64,000 nt of DNA from Aliidiomarina taiwanensis (GTDB lineage Bacteria; Pseudomonadota; Gammaproteobacteria; Enterobacterales; Alteromonadaceae). The stretch lies in the NCBI RefSeq assembly GCF_003987015.1, contig NZ_PIPQ01000001.1, positions 186,001 to 250,000 on the forward strand, given 5' to 3'. Below the pieces are notes generated by a model that saw only the letters and a program-made list of their open reading frames with translations, did no database searches and was not told the origin of the DNA. The position numbers were made by a program, and so were the translations under genes. Shown in pieces: positions 55,120-64,000 of the stretch (its first letter is position 1; every line of letters starts with the position of its first letter).

Positions 55120-55989
55120 TTATTTGCAGTGAAACATTTCACAGGCTGTTAGTGTATTTTCCATGAGGCAGGCGACGGTCATAGGGCCTACACCGCCAGG
55201 CACGGGAGTAATCCAGCTTGCTCGTTGTTGTGCCACATCAAATTCCACATCGCCACAGAGGCTACCGTCGTGACGCCGGTTAATACCCACGTCGATAACA
55301 ATCGCACCAGGCTTAATCCATTCTCCAGGAATAAATGCAGGTTTCCCTACGGCGGCTACAACAATATCAGCTTGCTCCACATGGTGGCGTAAGTCTTTGG
55401 TAAAACGGTGACATACAGTGGTAGTCGCGCCGGCCAGCAAAAGCTCCAGACTCATAGGACGCCCTACGATGTTGGATGCACCAACGACCACAGCGTGTTG
55501 CCCGTGTAAGTCGGTACCTGTGCTTTCTAGTAATTTAATAACCCCCCATGGCGTGCATGGGCGCAGCAACGGAATACGCTGGGTGAGGCGGCCAATATTA
55601 TATGGGTGGAAGCCGTCTACGTCCTTGCTGGGTGAAATACGTTCAAGAATAGTCGTTGCGTTTAGGCCCGCTGGCAAGGGTAACTGCACTAAAATGCCAT
55701 CAACGCTTGTATCGGCATTTAGCTTATCGACAAGCTTCTCTAAAGTTTCTTGAGACGCGGTGACAGGCAAGTCATATGCGCGTGACTCAAAGCCGACTTC
55801 TTCACAGGCTCGTCGTTTACTGCCAACGTATATTTTTGAAGCTGCGTCTTCGCCAACAAGAACAACAGCTAAGCAAGGAGCGCGCAAACCTTTTTTGCGG
55901 CGTAAAGCAACACGCTCGGCGACAGACTGACGGATATGTGCGGCAATGCTTTTGCCGTCAATAAGTTGTGCGTGTGATGGGTTACTCAT
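55120..55989 (-). CDS. folD: FolD: methylenetetrahydrofolate dehydrogenase/cyclohydrolase
   Basis: A 289-residue bifunctional enzyme; the ATG at 55989 gives the usual length, and another ATG lies two codons upstream. It has [23 protein letters not shown] with the catalytic Lys, VQLPLPAGL, and [19 protein letters not shown] (key motif [10 protein letters not shown]). It interconverts one-carbon tetrahydrofolates with NADP. Placement before a tRNA cluster is common in gammaproteobacteria. Confidence 0.96.
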   Translation of the reverse strand: MSNPSHAQLIDGKSIAAHIRQSVAERVALRRKKGLRAPCLAVVLVGEDAASKIYVGSKRRACEEVGFESRAYDLPVTASQETLEKLVDKLNADTSVDGILVQLPLPAGLNATTILERISPSKDVDGFHPYNIGRLTQRIPLLRPCTPWGVIKLLESTGTDLHGQHAVVVGASNIVGRPMSLELLLAGATTTVCHRFTKDLRHHVEQADIVVAAVGKPAFIPGEWIKPGAIVIDVGINRRHDGSLCGDVEFDVAQQRASWITPVPGGVGPMTVACLMENTLTACEMFHCK

Positions 55990-56144
55990 GAGCATTTATC
56001 CAAGGTTAGAATAGTAAGAGCAGAACAGGCCTACTATTTTCGCAAAAAAAGAAGCTAAAAAACAGCTAACTGGGTAATAATAGTACTTTATGCAGTAAGT
56101 GTGGCTTAAAAGTGAGCGAACGGTACTTTCTTCGTAAAAAAGGA

Positions 56145-56173
56145 TTGACGACCCGACATCGGATAGGTAATAT
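56145..56173 (+). promoter_or_regulatory. Promoter of the Pro-Arg-His-Pro tRNA operon
   Basis: TTGACG at 56145-56150 and TAATAT at 56168-56173 are spaced by exactly 17 bases, 62 bases before the first tRNA. This is the strongest sigma-70-like promoter between folD and the tRNAs. Confidence 0.75.
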
Positions 56174-56235
56174 TCGCTCCCGTTATCACCTAGCGCTTCA
56201 AAGGCACTAGAGGTAGCAATGCAAGTAAGTGTAAG

Positions 56236-56312
56236 CGGCGATTAGCGCAGTTTGGTAGCGCACTTGGTTTGGGTCCAAGGGGTCGCAGGTTCAAATCCTG
56301 CATCGCCGACCA
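56236..56312 (+). tRNA. tRNA-Pro (anticodon TGG), first copy
   Basis: Acceptor CGGCGAT pairs with ATCGCCG, followed by A and encoded CCA. The anticodon loop TTTGGGT has anticodon TGG, and the T-arm is GCAGGTTCAAATCCTGC. The second copy at 56609 is identical over all 77 bases, while the flanks differ. Confidence 0.97.
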
Positions 56313-56376
56313 TTTATGCAACAGAAAACGGCAGTATAGGACGTCGCAGTAAGGACATAGTGTCGCTGCAAACCGC

Positions 56377-56453
<77 letters not shown>

Positions 56454-56511
56454 GCGATGGAATAGCACTTTTCTGTACACTGTAGGTCACTACAACAAAG
56501 AATACCTCAGT

Positions 56512-56588
56512 GGTGGGTGTAGCTCAGTTGGTAGAGCCCCGGATTGTGATTCCGGTTGTCGTGGGTTCGAGTCCCATCATCCACCCCA
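56512..56588 (+). tRNA. tRNA-His (anticodon GTG)
   Basis: The anticodon loop contains TTGTGAT with anticodon GTG. The extra 5' G(-1) at 56512 faces C at 56585, as is diagnostic for tRNA-His, and CCA is encoded. The T-arm is GTGGGTTCGAGTCCCAT. Confidence 0.96.
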
Positions 56589-56608
56589 TCTTTTTCAATA
56601 CTATGTAT

Positions 56609-56685
56609 CGGCGATTAGCGCAGTTTGGTAGCGCACTTGGTTTGGGTCCAAGGGGTCGCAGGTTCAAATCCTGCATCGCCGACCA
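56609..56685 (+). tRNA. tRNA-Pro (anticodon TGG), second copy
   Basis: Identical in all 77 bases to the tRNA-Pro at 56236. It ends the tRNA operon; the DUF1415 gene converges on it 11 bases further on. I see no clear terminator hairpin after it. Confidence 0.97.
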
Positions 56686-56695
56686 TCTTTACGAA

Positions 56696-57241
56696 TTACT
56701 TTCCCTTTTTACACGTTACTAATAGTTGCTCCAGCTTTTCTTTGCCCATCGCAAGTGTGTGGCGAATATTCCGTTCGGGAATGCTTTCGGGATGAGGGTA
56801 CTTCTCCAGCACGCGCGCCACCTGGTCTACTCTCAGTAGGTGTAACATGGGAACTGGCGAGCGATTTGTATAGTTTGAAGGGTCATCTTCTGACGTGTCA
56901 GCAAAGCAATATTCTGGATGAAAGTGAGCCAACTGAAAGTGGTGATGCCAACCATGGCTTTGTAGTACCTGCTCTGCCATACCAATTAAACTTAAAAAAC
57001 CTTCGAAGTCTTTGGCGTTGGGCCAGATGAGCAGGCTAGTGCTTATTTCTGGCTGTTCAATAAGCCGTTTTACCTCAAGAATTAAGCTATCATAGTAGGC
57101 ATCGTCTGAATGGTCAGCTTGATAGGCATAATGAATGCGCTTGCGGGCGAACTCTTTGTGGGCAAAAGGGCATAGGTTTTGGCCTATGACAAGCCATTCT
57201 AACCAGCGCTGCGTTGCCTCTATTGCTTGTGCTTCATTCAT
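56696..57241 (-). CDS. DUF1415 family protein
   Basis: The start is ATG 57241 (MNEAQAIEATQRWLEWLV); a TTG seven codons earlier is possible. The 181-residue soluble protein contains the family motifs LVIGQNLCPFAHKE, LIWPNAKDFEGFL, FHPEYCFADT and NRSPVPMLHLLRVDQV. The conserved CPFA suggests a catalytic or metal-binding Cys, but no function is known for this family. Common in marine gammaproteobacteria. Confidence 0.85.
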   Translation of the reverse strand: MNEAQAIEATQRWLEWLVIGQNLCPFAHKEFARKRIHYAYQADHSDDAYYDSLILEVKRLIEQPEISTSLLIWPNAKDFEGFLSLIGMAEQVLQSHGWHHHFQLAHFHPEYCFADTSEDDPSNYTNRSPVPMLHLLRVDQVARVLEKYPHPESIPERNIRHTLAMGKEKLEQLLVTCKKGK

Positions 57242-57325
57242 GTTCAAGGACGCCTTGGTCAATGTCGGATAGTCTTTATAGGGAAAGCATTATAAGACGA
57301 TTTACGTGGAGTTGTGAATTTCATT

Positions 57326-57928
57326 ATGAGTACATCTTTTTGGGTTCCTGTTTCTCAAGTTGAAGTTGAGTTCGAAATAAAGAAAAGCCGATTCATAGCT
57401 CGTGCCGGGGTTGCAGAAAGTCGTGAGCAGGCAATGGAAATATTGGCACTGATGCAGCAGCGCTACCCAGAGGCCTGGCATCACTGCTGGGCCTACCAAT
57501 TAGGTTCACCACACTCTCCTTATAGTGCAGCTATGAACGATGACGGTGAGCCTTCGGGTACCGCAGGCAGGCCTATTCTGAATGTGATTCAGCATAAAGA
57601 AATTGGTAATTTAATGGTGGTGGTTTCCCGTTATTTTGGCGGGGTTAAACTTGGGGCTGGAGGTCTGGTACGCTCTTACTCGGCCGCTGCTGAACAGGCG
57701 GTAAGTGCACTCAAGCTTTCCTTATACCAACCTAAAGTTGCGCTTAAAATAGCCTGCGACTTTTCTAAAGAGCAGCCCATTCGCCATTGGCTCAGTGAGC
57801 ACAATGGCGATATAAAACAGGTGGATTATCAGAACGAGGTGTTCTTAACGGTAGACATCGTTGAAGAGTTGCAGCCGACCCTACTTGCTTTTTTAGCAGG
57901 CCAGGGGGCAAGGTTTGTCAGCTCTTAA
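57326..57928 (+). CDS. YigZ/IMPACT family protein
   Basis: A 200-residue YigZ-type protein if ATG 57326 is used; a GTG at 57314 is also possible and the ribosome binding site (TGGAG) does not decide. The IMPACT signature is clear: EIKKSRFIARAG at the start, DDGEPSGTAGRPIL in the centre and SRYFGGVKLGAGGLVRSY after it. The C-terminal ferredoxin-like domain is present. Eukaryotic IMPACT regulates GCN2, while the bacterial role is not settled. Its stop overlaps the end of the convergent lipoprotein gene by 4 bases. Confidence 0.88.
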   Translation: MSTSFWVPVSQVEVEFEIKKSRFIARAGVAESREQAMEILALMQQRYPEAWHHCWAYQLGSPHSPYSAAMNDDGEPSGTAGRPILNVIQHKEIGNLMVVVSRYFGGVKLGAGGLVRSYSAAAEQAVSALKLSLYQPKVALKIACDFSKEQPIRHWLSEHNGDIKQVDYQNEVFLTVDIVEELQPTLLAFLAGQGARFVSS

Positions 57929-58671
57929 TTATAGTACCGTTGCAACATCTCCACGGGATCTAGCTCAACACGACAAAGCTCTTCCGGGTAGTGGTCAAAG
58001 GTTTTGTCCCAGGGAACACCTTCTCGAGTCACACGGCCAATGCCCAGCATGAGTAAGTCGGCGACAGAATAGTAAAAGCCTGTGTGGTTGCCTTTATTCA
58101 TACAGCCAACGTTGTCGTCGAAACCAAACATATTCATTTTCTGGTATACCATGATCCTGTGGTAGAAACGGCGCTCGCGACGAGCGGAAGCGTTTAAGTA
58201 CTGACCTACAACTGCTTGCATACCGGGCAAACTAGAGAACGTCCATTTGTACAGCCAGCTTTCGTGTTGCACGCCGCCAGACCAGGCGACGAGGGCGTCT
58301 GGCTGTAAAGTACGTGAGGCGGCAGCTGGGAAAAGGTAATTGGCACAGCTGTCAAAGCAATAGCCCTCAACCTCTAAGCTGAGTTGGTGCTTATACAAGT
58401 AGTAGCCCCAATCCATTGCTGCCATAGGTTCACCACCGGCACTGCGTACTCTGAAGTGCCGAATGTTTGGGTTAAGTTTTGCAGTGTTGAGAAGTTGCTC
58501 AACAGCAGGTCTGTCAGCGGGCCCATGCAGCACCAAGGTATCCCCCTCAAGAAATACGCTGGCGCTAGGGTCTTGCTCGACGGTGGAAGCGCAAGCAATA
58601 AGCATGAAAGGTAAGATAAAAATAGCGACAGCTCGTTTAATTTTTTTTATGCGGCTTCTGTCTACTACCAT
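57925..58671 (-). CDS. ClpP/crotonase-fold-like lipoprotein of unknown function
   Basis: A 248-residue protein with a lipoprotein signal ending LIAC (C27). The body has FRVRSAGGEPMAAMDWG, in which SAGG resembles the ClpP oxyanion region, then YCFDSCANYLFPAA with S108 between C105 and C109, and H136 in GGVQHESW. This layout matches periplasmic ClpP-like predicted proteases (COG3904-like). If so it is a membrane-anchored serine protease with a Cys pair next to the nucleophile. The assignment is by motif only. It follows the diguanylate cyclase gene on the same strand. Confidence 0.6.
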   Translation of the reverse strand: MVVDRSRIKKIKRAVAIFILPFMLIACASTVEQDPSASVFLEGDTLVLHGPADRPAVEQLLNTAKLNPNIRHFRVRSAGGEPMAAMDWGYYLYKHQLSLEVEGYCFDSCANYLFPAAASRTLQPDALVAWSGGVQHESWLYKWTFSSLPGMQAVVGQYLNASARRERRFYHRIMVYQKMNMFGFDDNVGCMNKGNHTGFYYSVADLLMLGIGRVTREGVPWDKTFDHYPEELCRVELDPVEMLQRYYN

Positions 58672-58704
58672 TTTATAACGTCCTTAAATAATGAGTGCAT
58701 AAAT

Positions 58705-60264
58705 TTATTCAATATATTTTTTGACACTAAGCAGGTTACGACCTTTGGCTTTAGCTTCATACAAGGCTTGGTCTGCTTGTGTAATGAGAGCGTCTGCCGT
58801 TAATTGCTGTGCTTCAGTACAGCCCGTTAAGCCGGCACTTAGGGTCAGGCGCTGATTAAAGGGGCTTTCTGCATGCACGACAGCGGTTTCATACAAGGTG
58901 TCTAATGCATGTTGAACTTGTTGACGAGCTTCCGCAAGGGGCATGCCAGGAATGATCACGACAAACTCCTCGCCGCCAAACCTCGCCACCATTTCGCCGC
59001 TGCGTCGAAACTGGTCGCTTAGTATATTTGCAACTCGTTTCAAGGCTGCATCACCCGCTAAATGGCCATAACTGTCATTGTATGCTTTGAAGTAGTCGAT
59101 ATCGAGTAAAGCTAAACATAAGGGCGTTTTGTGTCGTACAGCCCGTGACAGCTCTTTCTGAAGCGTGTCATTAAAGTGGCGGCGATTGGCTAGGCCGGTT
59201 AAACCGTCGATTTGCGCAAGGCGTTTCAAAGCTTCGTTCGCTTTAGTCAGCTCGAGTTGTGCTTCTTCTAATGAATGAATGTAATGCTCTCGTTGTAAGG
59301 CATTGGTAATGACTTCGCCTACTAGCTTTAAGCGACGAATATCTGCTTCAGTCCAGCGTCGACGTCGGGCTACCATGTCGCAGCCAACCATACCGACAAG
59401 CTTTTGGTGATTATAAATACCGACACACAAAACAGAACAAATGTTTTCTTTATCAAACTCACTGCGTTCCGCTTGTCCTTCAGGAGGAATGGTACGGACG
59501 TCGTGAATAACAAATAAACCCTCTGTTTCTAGTACTTGCGAAAACCAGGGTAAAGCTTCGCGGGGCACATTTTGCAATTCGTCTCTATGGCTGGTCACAC
59601 CTTCACGAACCCACTCATACGTATTGCTCATTTCTGAGAAGTCACTGCTAAACTGAAAAATGTAAGTTCGGTCGGCTTGAGTAAACTCACCAAGAGCAGC
59701 CAATGCGCCTTGTATTTCATGTTTCGCGTCCTGCATGTCCACATTAATAAGCGTGGTCGATAGTGAAGAAATGAGCTTATCAAAAGCGATCATGTCTTTG
59801 AGAGAAATTTCGCTTGTTAGCAAGTCGGTCACATGCCGCTGTTGTACAAACAGTCGGTGGTCTCGCTCAAAAATTAACACTGAAGAGTAAGTTTGGTTAT
59901 TTACTTGAATGGTCTGGCCTTCAAGACAAATAGCCCGAGCATGCAAAACCAAGTTTCGTTGCTCTTGGTTTGGATGGGAAAGAGCGTACGGAATAGGCGC
60001 ATGAAGCGGATGCTTTACGTCTGTCGAGGCAACAAGGCCAGGGTCAATAGTAAACGGAATAGAGGCAAGCTGAACACGGTCAAGAATTGCCGAGGGCAGA
60101 TCAAGAAGCGCTTGAGCTGCTTTATTGGCATAGTAGCGTATATCGTTCGTTTGGCCGTCATCGACTGCGCTGAGCTGAACAATAATACCAATATGCGCTT
60201 GCTCTAAGAATCCAAAGCCAAGGGATGCGAGCTGATGCTCGTACATTGACTCGTCATAGGGCAT
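58705..60264 (-). CDS. GAF-GGDEF diguanylate cyclase
   Basis: A 519-residue soluble signalling protein starting at ATG 60264 behind GGAGCC. An N-terminal PAS-like region (to about 150) is followed by a GAF domain at about 170-325 (GEFTQADRTYIFQF; SVLCVGIYNHQKLVGMVGCD), a short coiled coil and a GGDEF domain from about 350. The active site is GGEEF at 430-434, so cyclase activity is expected. The product-inhibition I-site, normally RxxD, is RSGE (421-424), so feedback by c-di-GMP is probably weak. The ligand of the sensor part is unknown. Confidence 0.9.
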   Translation of the reverse strand: MPYDESMYEHQLASLGFGFLEQAHIGIIVQLSAVDDGQTNDIRYYANKAAQALLDLPSAILDRVQLASIPFTIDPGLVASTDVKHPLHAPIPYALSHPNQEQRNLVLHARAICLEGQTIQVNNQTYSSVLIFERDHRLFVQQRHVTDLLTSEISLKDMIAFDKLISSLSTTLINVDMQDAKHEIQGALAALGEFTQADRTYIFQFSSDFSEMSNTYEWVREGVTSHRDELQNVPREALPWFSQVLETEGLFVIHDVRTIPPEGQAERSEFDKENICSVLCVGIYNHQKLVGMVGCDMVARRRRWTEADIRRLKLVGEVITNALQREHYIHSLEEAQLELTKANEALKRLAQIDGLTGLANRRHFNDTLQKELSRAVRHKTPLCLALLDIDYFKAYNDSYGHLAGDAALKRVANILSDQFRRSGEMVARFGGEEFVVIIPGMPLAEARQQVQHALDTLYETAVVHAESPFNQRLTLSAGLTGCTEAQQLTADALITQADQALYEAKAKGRNLLSVKKYIE

Positions 60265-60372
60265 AGGCTTGGCTCCTTATTTGCAAGGTATTCCATAGTT
60301 ATCTTTTCTATGAGTATACTTATCTCTGAACTGAACGATAGTACTAAATTAAAACGAATTTTATTTTCTGGG

Positions 60373-60401
60373 TCGACTCTGATGCGTAGCCTCGCTATAA
60401 T
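60373..60401 (+). promoter_or_regulatory. Candidate promoter of tig
   Basis: TCGACT at 60373-60378 and a perfect TATAAT at 60396-60401 are spaced by 17 bases. This implies a 5' leader of about 140 bases before the tig start. Confidence 0.6.
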
Positions 60402-60551
60402 GCGACGTCATTTTTTTTCATCGCGACAGAGCGCAAAGGTAACCGCCCTGTGATCGTTCGCTAAGTTTAGTCTTGATATGAAGCGACACTAGCTTGGCTA
60501 AAACGTCGTACTAATATTTATTTACTACCGAAATACTGAGGTAACAACGCA

Positions 60552-61856
60552 ATGCAGGTTTCTGTTGAAACAACTGAAGGGCTAGAGCGTCGCATTACGA
60601 TTTCTATCCCTGCTGATAAGATTGACTCTGAAGTAAAAAAGCAAATTAGCCAGCAAGCACGTACCGTGCGTATGGATGGTTTCCGTCCTGGTAAGGTACC
60701 CCTGTCGATGGTTGAAAAGCGTTTTGGCCCGAGCATTCGCCAGGACGTTATTATGGAACAAATGCAGCGCCACTACGTTGAAGCGTTGGTGCAAGAAAAA
60801 CTCAACCCAACGGCAGCGCCGCGTTTTGAGCCAAAAACCGACGAGCCAGGCAAAGACTTTGAGTTTGTTGCTGTCATCGAAGTGTACCCAGAAATTGAGC
60901 TAAAAGACTTAGACAAAGTTGAAGTGTCTAAGCCTGAAGCTGAAGTAACTGATGCAGACCTTGACAAAATGCTTGAGACCTTGCAGAAGCAACACGCTGG
61001 ATGGAAAGAAGTTAAACGTGGCGCTAAAGACGGTGACCGTGTTGTGATGGACTTCTTAGGCCGTGTAGACGGTGAAGCTTTTGATGGTGGTAAAGCAGAA
61101 GACTTCTCCCTCGAAATGGGTGCAGGTCGTATGATTCCGGGTTTTGAAGACGGCGTTCAAGGGTTAAAAGCTGGCGATGAGAAAACCATCGAAGTGACTT
61201 TCCCTGAAGAGTACCATGCTGAAAACCTAAAGGGTAAGGCAGCTGAGTTTGACTTAGTTATTAAGTCAGTAGAAGCGCCAGACCTGCCTAAGCTAGACGA
61301 CGAGTTTGCAAGCCAGTTCGGTGTTGCTGACGGTGGCCTTGAAGCTTTGAAAGCAGAAGTTCGCAAAAACATGGAACGCGAACTTGCCAACGCCATTAAA
61401 AACAAAGTAAAACAGCAAGTGCTCGACGGCTTAGTTGCAGCGAACCCAGACATTCCTGTTCCGAATGCAATGAAAGAGCAAGAAATTCAAGTGCTTCGTC
61501 AACAGGCTATGCAACGGTTTGGTGGTGACGCTAAAAACATGCCTGAACTACCAGCAGAGCTGTTTGATGAGCAAGCCATTGAGCGCGTAAAGGTAGGCTT
61601 ATTACTTGGTGAAGTTATTCGTGCAAATGAGCTAAAAGTAGACGACGCTCGTGTTGATACACTGATCCAAGACGTTGCTTCTGCTTATGAAGACCCAGCG
61701 CAAGTTGTAGAACACTACAAGAGCAACCAAGAACTAATGCAACAGGTTCGTAATGTGGCTCTGGAAGAGCAAGCGGTTGAGTTCGTCCTTGAGAAAGCGC
61801 AAGTGACAACTGAAACAGTTACGTTTGACGACATCATGAACCCACCTGCGCAATAA
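60552..61856 (+). CDS. tig: Tig: trigger factor
   Basis: A 434-residue ribosome-bound chaperone of normal length. The ribosome-binding loop GFRPGKVP lies at about residues 43-50, and the FKBP-type isomerase domain at about 150-245 ([35 protein letters not shown]), followed by the helical C-terminal domain. It protects nascent chains at the exit tunnel. It heads the tig-clpP-clpX-lon block; a hairpin separates it from clpP. Confidence 0.97.
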   Translation: MQVSVETTEGLERRITISIPADKIDSEVKKQISQQARTVRMDGFRPGKVPLSMVEKRFGPSIRQDVIMEQMQRHYVEALVQEKLNPTAAPRFEPKTDEPGKDFEFVAVIEVYPEIELKDLDKVEVSKPEAEVTDADLDKMLETLQKQHAGWKEVKRGAKDGDRVVMDFLGRVDGEAFDGGKAEDFSLEMGAGRMIPGFEDGVQGLKAGDEKTIEVTFPEEYHAENLKGKAAEFDLVIKSVEAPDLPKLDDEFASQFGVADGGLEALKAEVRKNMERELANAIKNKVKQQVLDGLVAANPDIPVPNAMKEQEIQVLRQQAMQRFGGDAKNMPELPAELFDEQAIERVKVGLLLGEVIRANELKVDDARVDTLIQDVASAYEDPAQVVEHYKSNQELMQQVRNVALEEQAVEFVLEKAQVTTETVTFDDIMNPPAQ

Positions 61857-61886
61857 GCATTTGCTGAAATTGTCAGGAATTGGTTT

Positions 61887-61919
61887 AATGGCTCGAGTGT
61901 TCGCATTCGAGCCATTTTT
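61887..61919 (+). terminator. Terminator or attenuator between tig and clpP
   Basis: AATGGCTCGA (61887-61896) pairs perfectly with TCGAGCCATT (61907-61916) over a 10-base loop, running into TTTTT up to 61919. It ends tig or limits read-through into clpP, which starts 20 bases later. Confidence 0.7.
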
Positions 61920-61939
61920 GTTTAAGGAGTTAAGGAATA

Positions 61940-62566
61940 ATGCAGGATTCTACATTCGACCCAATGGCCGCTTTAGTCCCTATGGTGGTAGAGCAAACCG
62001 CAAAAGGCGAACGTTCTTTCGATATTTATTCACGCCTTTTAAAAGAGGGTGTTATCTTTTTGGTGGGACCTGTTGAAGAGCAAATGGCCAACTTAATTGT
62101 TGCGCAAATGCTGTTCTTAGAGTCAGAGAACCCAGAGAAAGATATTCACCTTTATATTAACTCGCCAGGTGGCTCTGTTACTGCGGGTCTTGCGATTTAT
62201 GACACCATGCAGTTTATTCGGAATGATGTGTCCACTGTCTGTATTGGTCAGGCCGCAAGCATGGGTGCTTTTTTATTAGCAGGGGGCACGAAGGGCAAAC
62301 GTTTCTGCTTGCCAAACTCTCGGGTGATGATACATCAGCCACTGGGTGGTTTCCGTGGCCAGGCCTCTGATATTGAAATTCACGCAAAAGAAATTTTATA
62401 TATCAAAGAGCGTCTAAACCAGATGCTTGCTGAGCATACAGGACAAGATATTGACGTTGTCGCCAAGGACACAGACCGCGATAACTTCATGAGCGCAGAG
62501 CGCGCAGTTGAATATGGATTAGTTGACTCCATATTAAGTAAACGAGATTTAAAAGAAACAAAGTAA
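61940..62566 (+). CDS. clpP: ClpP: ATP-dependent Clp protease proteolytic subunit
   Basis: A 208-residue serine peptidase with the full triad: S107 in [12 protein letters not shown]132 in MIHQPLGG and D181 in RDNFMSAE. A short N-terminal propeptide is expected. It forms the tetradecamer that degrades proteins fed by ClpX. AAGGAGTTAAGG precedes the ATG. The clpX gene follows after 21 bases. Confidence 0.97.
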   Translation: MQDSTFDPMAALVPMVVEQTAKGERSFDIYSRLLKEGVIFLVGPVEEQMANLIVAQMLFLESENPEKDIHLYINSPGGSVTAGLAIYDTMQFIRNDVSTVCIGQAASMGAFLLAGGTKGKRFCLPNSRVMIHQPLGGFRGQASDIEIHAKEILYIKERLNQMLAEHTGQDIDVVAKDTDRDNFMSAERAVEYGLVDSILSKRDLKETK

Positions 62567-62587
62567 CGTAAAGTGCTGGAGAATTAG

Positions 62588-63862
62588 ATGACTGATAACA
62601 CGAGTGGTGGCGCAGAAGGTGGCAAAACATTGTATTGCACTTTCTGTGGGAAAAACCAGCACGAGGTAAAAAAGCTTATTGCAGGGCCTTCGGTGTTCAT
62701 TTGCGATGAGTGTGTTGACTTGTGTAACGACATTTTACATGAGGAGCTAAAAGAAGCTGTATCAGAAAGCAGTGCCGTTGCAGAAACAACGCCGAAAGCC
62801 ATTCGTGCACACTTAGATGACTATGTTATAGGCCAAGACTGGGCTAAAAAGGTCTTGTCGGTTGCCGTATACAACCATTATAAACGGTTGAATAACGATG
62901 GAAAGCACGAAGACGTTGAGCTTGGTAAAAGCAATATCTTATTGATTGGTCCAACAGGTAGCGGTAAAACCTTACTGGCTGAAACATTAGCCCGCTATTT
63001 AGATGTACCTTTTACAATGGCGGATGCAACCACACCCACCGAAGCCGGTTATGTGGGGGAAGATGTAGAAAACATCATTCAAAAGCTATTGCAGAAGTGC
63101 GACTACGACCCGGCGAAAGCAGAGCGTGGCATTGTCTACATTGATGAAATTGACAAGATTTCTCGGAAGTCGGACAACCCTTCTATTACGCGAGATGTGT
63201 CGGGTGAAGGGGTGCAACAAGCGCTCTTGAAGCTGATTGAAGGGACGGTGGCTTCTGTTCCTCCGCAAGGTGGCCGTAAGCATCCCCAGCAAGAGTTTGT
63301 GCAGGTAGATACGTCGAAAATTTTATTTATTTGCGGTGGTGCTTTTGCCGGTTTAGAAAAGGTTATTCAGCAGCGCTTAGCCACAGGAACAGGCATTGGC
63401 TTTTCAGCCCAAGTGAAGTCTGCGGAGGAAAAAGAAACCCCAGACATGCTGACAAAAGTAGAGCCAGAAGACCTTATAAAATTTGGCCTTATACCAGAGT
63501 TTATTGGTCGCTTACCTGTTGTGGCAAGCTTGACAGAGCTAGATGAAGACGCTTTGTTACAAATACTACAAGAGCCAAAAAATGCGATAACCAAGCAGTA
63601 TGGCGCTTTATTTGACATGGAAGGCGTTAGCCTAGAGTTTCGTGAAGACGCTTTGCGTGCCATTGCTCGTAAAGCGATGGAGCGAAAAACAGGCGCACGT
63701 GGTTTACGTTCAATTGTTGAAGACGTTCTACTGACGACCATGTATGAATTGCCGTCCATGGAAAATGTGAACAAAGTGGTGATAGACGAAACCGTAATAG
63801 GTGGCGAGTCAGAGCCTATTATTATATACGGCAACAATGATGCCCATGCCTCAGGCGGTTAA
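62588..63862 (+). CDS. clpX: ClpX: ATP-dependent unfoldase subunit of ClpXP
   Basis: A 424-residue AAA+ unfoldase. The N-terminal zinc finger is C17-x2-C20...C39-x2-C42, Walker A is GPTGSGKT (121-128), and Walker B is IVYIDEID (182-189, E187). The IGF-type ClpP-contacting loop (TGIGFSAQV) is present, and [10 protein letters not shown] marks sensor 2. It delivers substrates to ClpP. GGAGAATTAG precedes the ATG. Confidence 0.97.
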   Translation: MTDNTSGGAEGGKTLYCTFCGKNQHEVKKLIAGPSVFICDECVDLCNDILHEELKEAVSESSAVAETTPKAIRAHLDDYVIGQDWAKKVLSVAVYNHYKRLNNDGKHEDVELGKSNILLIGPTGSGKTLLAETLARYLDVPFTMADATTPTEAGYVGEDVENIIQKLLQKCDYDPAKAERGIVYIDEIDKISRKSDNPSITRDVSGEGVQQALLKLIEGTVASVPPQGGRKHPQQEFVQVDTSKILFICGGAFAGLEKVIQQRLATGTGIGFSAQVKSAEEKETPDMLTKVEPEDLIKFGLIPEFIGRLPVVASLTELDEDALLQILQEPKNAITKQYGALFDMEGVSLEFREDALRAIARKAMERKTGARGLRSIVEDVLLTTMYELPSMENVNKVVIDETVIGGESEPIIIYGNNDAHASGG

Positions 63863-63872
63863 ATCAGCAGTC

Positions 63873-63898
63873 AAGGGGCCAAATTGGCCCCTTTTTTT
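63873..63898 (+). terminator. Intrinsic terminator after clpX
   Basis: AAGGGGCC pairs with GGCCCCTT over the loop AAATT, with a run of seven or more T after the stem. It ends the clpPX transcript. Confidence 0.9.
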
Positions 63899-63907
63899 AT
63901 CTTGCCA

Positions 63908-63934
63908 TTGAAGTTTGCAGCTTTAACCTCATAT
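63908..63934 (+). promoter_or_regulatory. Candidate sigma-32 heat-shock promoter before the probable lon
   Basis: TTGAAG at 63908-63913 and CCTCATAT at 63927-63934 are spaced by 13 bases. They resemble the sigma-32 consensus CTTGAAA and CCCCATNT (seven of eight in the latter), and lie 46 bases before the ATG at 63981. Confidence 0.55.
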
Positions 63935-63980
63935 TAATACATAACATTTAATAATTGGAACGCTCCACATGGGGAATGCG

Positions 63981-64000
63981 ATGACTGATAAGAGCGTTGA
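63981..64000 (+). CDS. Probable start of Lon protease (cut by window edge)
   Basis: ATG 63981 with GGGGAATGCG upstream begins MTDKSV before the window ends; an in-frame ATG at 63969 also exists. Twenty bases cannot identify a protein. The name rests only on the near-universal clpX-lon order and on the heat-shock-like promoter before it. Confidence 0.5.

Overview
The window is chromosomal DNA of a gammaproteobacterium, most likely a marine member of the Alteromonadales (Idiomarina/Aliidiomarina-like). That placement is inferred from gene order and protein character, without any database search. Blocks of classic gammaproteobacterial synteny fill most of it: serB-holD-rimI beside smp and a TatD-type gene; lpxH-ppiB and cysS; mnmC-fabB-pdxB-asd-fimV-truA-accD-folC-dedD-cvpA-purF; and tig-clpP-clpX followed by the first codons of a probable lon.

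Region 1 (1-10009) is the end of a surface-polysaccharide locus. It opens with an acyl/aryl-activating cassette: an AMP-forming ligase, a LuxE-like synthetase and a LuxC-like acyl-CoA reductase. A strikingly AT-rich group follows: a polysaccharide pyruvyl transferase-like protein, a TarI/ISPD-type cytidylyltransferase, an extended SDR, a LicD-family phosphotransferase and a second pyruvyl transferase-like protein. A reverse-strand TagD-type glycerol-3-phosphate cytidylyltransferase and a second LicD protein with an extra N-terminal domain close the block. Together these genes suggest that CDP-ribitol (or a similar CDP-polyol) and CDP-glycerol donate polyol phosphates to a glycan, a chemistry known from teichoic acids and from fukutin/FKRP in animals.

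Region 2 (10010-31230) is housekeeping: tRNA-Trp, replication, serine and tRNA-modification genes, cysS, peptidases, flavodoxin, mnmC and fabB. It also holds a histidine-rich ZnuD-like TonB-dependent receptor. Its promoter carries a near-perfect Zur operator, shared with a divergent M28 metallopeptidase lipoprotein.

Region 3 (31231-46774) carries pdxB to purF, a TraB/GumN-family protein, an isolated astB and topA.

Region 4 (46794-55108) is a compact, tightly overlapping type IVb pilus operon between topA and folD: TcpQ/PilL-like protein, PilN secretin, PilO, PilP, PilQ ATPase, PilR, PilS pilin, an 82-residue prepilin, a PilV-like minor pilin and a TadE-like protein. The PilQ ATPase gene is interrupted by an in-frame TAA at codon 432, and the downstream sequence remains clearly homologous in the same frame. 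No prepilin peptidase lies in the window.

Region 5 (55109-64000) holds folD, a tRNA operon (Pro-Arg-His-Pro), a DUF1415 gene, yigZ, a ClpP-fold-like lipoprotein, a GAF-GGDEF diguanylate cyclase, and tig-clpP-clpX. A sigma-32-like promoter precedes the probable lon start at the right edge.
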